DNA of 34,999 nt from Cytophagia bacterium. GTDB lineage: Bacteria; Bacteroidota; Bacteroidia; Cytophagales; Cyclobacteriaceae. Location of the stretch: positions 1-34,999 of the forward strand of contig JABXIP010000349.1 of NCBI GenBank assembly GCA_013373005.1, in the 5' to 3' direction. Of the stretch, positions 32,255-34,999 are shown piece after piece. A model generated the notes under the pieces. That model did no database searches. It was not told the origin of the DNA and saw nothing but the letters and a program-made list of their open reading frames with translations. The first letter of the stretch is position 1, and each line of letters starts with the position of its first letter. A program made the translations under genes and the position numbers.

Positions 32255-33622
32255 TTAACTAGTTTGAATTAATGTCAGTCCTTCACGAAGCATTGCCTGC
32301 AAATCGTGTTTAGAAACATCTATGAATTCGCATAGTGCGATATCTTCTTCAATAACTTCATAGATTCCTAAAGCTTCCATGTTCTCATAATCTTCAGACA
32401 ACACTGCTTTGAATAAGTAGTCGCAATAGATATCCATTGGAACCACTTTTTCAAAAGCCCCAGTCATTACAAAAGCACGTTTCTCACCGTGGGTATTGGT
32501 ATTTACAACATACTCTTTCTTAGAACTGTTTAGGAATGATAGCAATCCGAAAGCACGGTGGAAGCTCAACTTCTTAGTTGTTGGGAGAATCCATCCGAAT
32601 GCTTCTTCAAAATCACCTTCAGGAATTACCACAACTGAGTTATGATAGAAGCCCAAATAACCATCGGCATCTATTTTCTCACCAGTGAGTACATTTCCTG
32701 AGATATATCTTACATGATCTTGCTTCAGGTTACCTTCAACCATCTTATTGATGCACGCACCAGTAAGTGTTTTGTAGTATTGAGGTTCGGTCACTTCAGA
32801 ACCTGCCAAGGCGATCACCTTAGAGGCATCATAAACCCCTTTGCTGAAAAGTTTACCAATCTGGGCAACACCGTAAGGGCTAACTGTCCAGATAAGATCG
32901 CCTTTTGCTATTGGGTCTATGTGGTGAATTTGAACACCCACATTACCTGCAGGGTGAGGACCACTGAATTTGTTATGCTGAACACCTTCAATTCCAGAGA
33001 ATACTGAAGAAACCTCTCCATTCAAATCATGATTGATATGGATTGGGCCTTCGGTGAATTTCTTAAGAATCTCGATACCGGTTTTGAAAGCCTCTTCTTC
33101 ACCTTTAAGGGTAAAGGCCAAATCGGCTGCTAACGGATGAGTATCGAACGCTGAAATGAAGATCGACTTTGGAGTATCTTCCTCTTTGGCAATCACTCCA
33201 AATGGTCTTTGGATAATGTTTGCCCAAACCCCACCTTTTGTCATCTGAGCAGTAGCCTCTTCTCTCGAAAGACTTTTGATATCAGACACATTGTAGGTTT
33301 GAAAGTTCTCGTATTCAATCTCTTTATCGGCCAGGATTTTAATTTCGAGTAGTTTCCTCTTGGCTCCCCTCTTCACTTCGACTACTTCACCGCTAACTGG
33401 AGAGCAGATCATCACGTTCTCCTGCATTTTATCATATAAAACAGGAGTTCCTGCCTTCACGCTATCACCCTCAGCTACCAATAGCTTGGGTCTTGTCATA
33501 CCAACAAAATCTGTGGGCTTAATAGCAAACGTATCCGAAGGAGGAGTATTCGCGATTTGTTTCTGCGCCTTCCCGGCAAGGTTGATGTCAAAGCCTTTTT
33601 TAAGCTTTACAATTTTAGACAT
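32255..33622 (-). CDS. nqrA: Na+-translocating NADH:quinone reductase subunit A
   Basis: This 455-residue cytoplasmic subunit begins KIVKLKKGFDINLAGKAQ, the typical NqrA start. A biotinyl-lipoyl-like fold follows (VAEGDSVKAGTPVLYDK, SPVSGEVVEVKRGAKRK), then GPHPAGNVGVQIHHIDPI at about 220 and a C-terminal NQR domain. NqrA lies on the cytoplasmic face next to NqrB and influences the quinone site. It is the first gene of the operon, with a candidate promoter 45 bases upstream and a 141-base gap to ispH. Confidence 0.95.
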   Translation of the reverse strand: MSKIVKLKKGFDINLAGKAQKQIANTPPSDTFAIKPTDFVGMTRPKLLVAEGDSVKAGTPVLYDKMQENVMICSPVSGEVVEVKRGAKRKLLEIKILADKEIEYENFQTYNVSDIKSLSREEATAQMTKGGVWANIIQRPFGVIAKEEDTPKSIFISAFDTHPLAADLAFTLKGEEEAFKTGIEILKKFTEGPIHINHDLNGEVSSVFSGIEGVQHNKFSGPHPAGNVGVQIHHIDPIAKGDLIWTVSPYGVAQIGKLFSKGVYDASKVIALAGSEVTEPQYYKTLTGACINKMVEGNLKQDHVRYISGNVLTGEKIDADGYLGFYHNSVVVIPEGDFEEAFGWILPTTKKLSFHRAFGLLSFLNSSKKEYVVNTNTHGEKRAFVMTGAFEKVVPMDIYCDYLFKAVLSEDYENMEALGIYEVIEEDIALCEFIDVSKHDLQAMLREGLTLIQTS

Positions 33623-33666
33623 ACTGTATTGAGTTGCGAATCACTAAGGTTGATTAAAAATCGAGG

Positions 33667-33674
33667 CAAAATTA
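33667..33674 (-). promoter_or_regulatory. Candidate -7 element of the nqr operon promoter
   Basis: The minus strand reads TAATTTTG, an exact TAnnTTTG match, 45 bases upstream of the nqrA start codon in the only sizeable gap before the operon. A TTTTG lies further upstream but closer than the usual distance, so the -33 element is not settled. Confidence 0.42.
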
Positions 33675-33763
33675 AAACTTTTGCACTCAAAAGAAAGGTT
33701 AATCTTCCCTTTTCGGTGCGCAATTTAGTCCAAAAAACTTGCTATTAAAAAGCTGAGTGGAAT

Positions 33764-34657
33764 TTATATTTGAACGGCTTCTTCGAAGTGATTTTCGATG
33801 TATTTGGCCACATTTTCCATCAACCACATGGGGGTAGAGGTAGCACCGCAAATACCTACATGATCTGTCGGTTTTATCCAGTCGAAATCTACCTCCTCTT
33901 CATTCTCTACAAAGTAGCTACGCTCGTTCTGTTGCTTACATACTGAGTATAAAGCCTTTCCGTTAGAACTCTTCTTTCCACTAACGAAAATTATCACATC
34001 TACCTCCTCTGCAAACTTCATCAGTTGAGGTTCGCGATTAGACACCTGGCGACAAATACTATCGTTGGCAGAAAAATCCAACTCTTGCAGCTCACCTTTA
34101 TGTTCCTTTATTCTTTGCTCAATTAATTCTCTGATATGATAAAAGCCTTTGGTGCTTTTTGTGGTTTGAGAAAAGAGAGTAACTGGTCTGCCAAAATCAA
34201 TTTTATCAAGATCTGCCTCCTCCATTACTATAATGGCTTCGTTGTTGGTTTGGCCAGTAAGGCCTATAACCTCTGCATGCCCCATCTTACCATAAATAAC
34301 AATCTGACCATCGGTCTTCATCATTTTATCGTAAGCCAGCTTCACCCTATTCTGAAGTTTAAGTACAACGGGGCAAGAAGCATCTACCAACTCAATGTTA
34401 TTCTCTAATGCCAGTTGATAAGTCTCCGGTGGTTCACCATGAGCTCTAATAAGCACTTTGGAGTCTTTGATGTCTTTAAGCTCGTCCCTCTCGATAATTT
34501 TCAAACCTTTATCGTTTAGGCGCTTTACTTCCATGCTATTATGTACAATGTCACCCAGGCAGTAAAGAGAACCTTCCTGCATTTCGTCTTCTGCCATTTG
34601 AATGGCGAATTCAACACCAAAGCAATAACCCGAATTCTGATCTATGGTAACCTTCAT
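33764..34657 (-). CDS. ispH: 4-hydroxy-3-methylbut-2-enyl diphosphate reductase (IspH)
   Basis: This 297-residue cytosolic enzyme catalyses the last step of the MEP isoprenoid pathway, giving IPP and DMAPP. The three cysteines that hold the [4Fe-4S] cluster are Cys12 (SGYCFGVEFA), Cys95 (VDASCPVV) and Cys202 (DSICRQVSNRE). Substrate-binding residues include His39 (DIVHN), His73 (RAHGEPP) and the HAEVIG segment (His127, Glu129). A late CGATSTPMWL motif is also typical. It starts 12 bases after the cmk stop codon, so the two genes form one transcript, an arrangement common in Bacteroidota. Confidence 0.96.
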   Translation of the reverse strand: MKVTIDQNSGYCFGVEFAIQMAEDEMQEGSLYCLGDIVHNSMEVKRLNDKGLKIIERDELKDIKDSKVLIRAHGEPPETYQLALENNIELVDASCPVVLKLQNRVKLAYDKMMKTDGQIVIYGKMGHAEVIGLTGQTNNEAIIVMEEADLDKIDFGRPVTLFSQTTKSTKGFYHIRELIEQRIKEHKGELQELDFSANDSICRQVSNREPQLMKFAEEVDVIIFVSGKKSSNGKALYSVCKQQNERSYFVENEEEVDFDWIKPTDHVGICGATSTPMWLMENVAKYIENHFEEAVQI

Positions 34658-34669
34658 ACAATTTCTACT

Positions 34670-34999
34670 CTACTTATCCTCAATGCTTTGAGAAGCCAAA
34701 TTTAATACTTTTTGCACTTGCTCTTCAAACTGAAGGTTAGAAGTATCTATCTCTATAGCATCTTCCACTTTTTTCAGTGGCCCTTCAGCTCTTGAGGAAT
34801 CAATACTATCTCTTTCTTCCAGGTTTTTGATAATCTCAGATAGTTCAACAACCTCTCCCTTCTCGGCAAGTTCCATCTGCCTTCTCTTAGCTCTCTCCTC
34901 GGTTGAGGCAGTCATAAACACTTTCAATTCAGCATCAGGAAAAACAACAGAGCCAATATCTCTTCCGTCCATTACAACTCCTCTTTCCTTCCCCATTTG
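34670..34999 (-). CDS. cmk: Cytidylate kinase, C-terminal part (5' end beyond the window)
   Basis: The minus-strand frame is open to the window edge, with one more codon (Gln) before the first visible Met. The visible part (about 109 residues) contains the CMP-binding segment VVMDGRDIGSVVFPDAELKV, then the lid region TASTEERAKRRQMELAEKG and the closing ERDSIDSSRAEGPLKK motif, all characteristic of Cmk. The enzyme phosphorylates CMP and dCMP with ATP. The N-terminal P-loop lies outside the window. It is followed directly by ispH. Confidence 0.93.
   Translation of the reverse strand, partial: QMGKERGVVMDGRDIGSVVFPDAELKVFMTASTEERAKRRQMELAEKGEVVELSEIIKNLEERDSIDSSRAEGPLKKVEDAIEIDTSNLQFEEQVQKVLNLASQSIEDK

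Overview
The window looks like chromosome from a Bacteroidota species, most likely a marine member of the Cytophagales. This is inferred from AT-leaning coding DNA, absence of strong Shine-Dalgarno sequences, several TAnnTTTG-type promoter elements, a Na+-translocating NADH:quinone reductase (NQR) operon, IspH next to cytidylate kinase, many exported proteins (Sec, lipoprotein and Tat signals), and families typical of that phylum (DUF6090, GxxExxY, PD40-amidohydrolase, orphan FtsX permease). No rRNA, tRNA or CRISPR array was seen.

Layout. 1-3946: the end of an unknown gene; two secreted alpha/beta hydrolases on the minus strand; a divergent Nudix-fold transcription regulator with a perfect 11-bp-arm palindrome in the shared promoter region; a DUF1697 protein and a small DUF3592-like membrane protein. 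4044-8300: a 1100-residue secreted beta-propeller/amidohydrolase fusion and a secreted DinB-like protein, each followed by a terminator. 8315-9565: a gene-free palindromic repeat, a Tat-exported sugar-phosphate isomerase/epimerase-like protein, and a second copy of the regulator palindrome.

9613-14792 is the most unusual part. Six intact tandem DUF6090 paralogues are packed head to tail with 1-3 base gaps or overlaps. All share an almost constant N-terminal membrane anchor and a strongly diverged outer domain. Between the fourth and fifth intact genes lie the first 11 codons of a seventh copy, followed at once by a 456-bp cassette with 17-bp imperfect terminal inverted repeats carrying a GxxExxY (PD-(D/E)xK fold) gene. 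The last array member has an extra C-terminal domain. A small coiled-coil protein follows.

15060-28618: mixed single genes. These are an unknown exported protein, a DUF4136 lipoprotein, an orphan FtsX/MacB-type permease, a formylglycine-generating-enzyme-like lipoprotein that keeps both catalytic cysteines, divergent from a TauE/SafE exporter, Tex, an FMN-binding split-barrel protein, an S41 peptidase, a glycine-rich lipoprotein, an AEC transporter, and a HisC-like aminotransferase with a Tat signal.

28934-34999: nqrABCDE on the minus strand, closed by a strong terminator directly after nqrE with no nqrF, then ispH and the 3' part of cmk.

Working picture: the palindromes at 2139 and 9545 suggest that the Nudix-type regulator controls the hydrolases and the Tat-exported isomerase, perhaps for carbohydrate or ester use. 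The DUF6090 array looks like a diversifying family of single-pass envelope proteins into which a small mobile cassette has landed. Family names come from reading the translated sequences; no database search was run.
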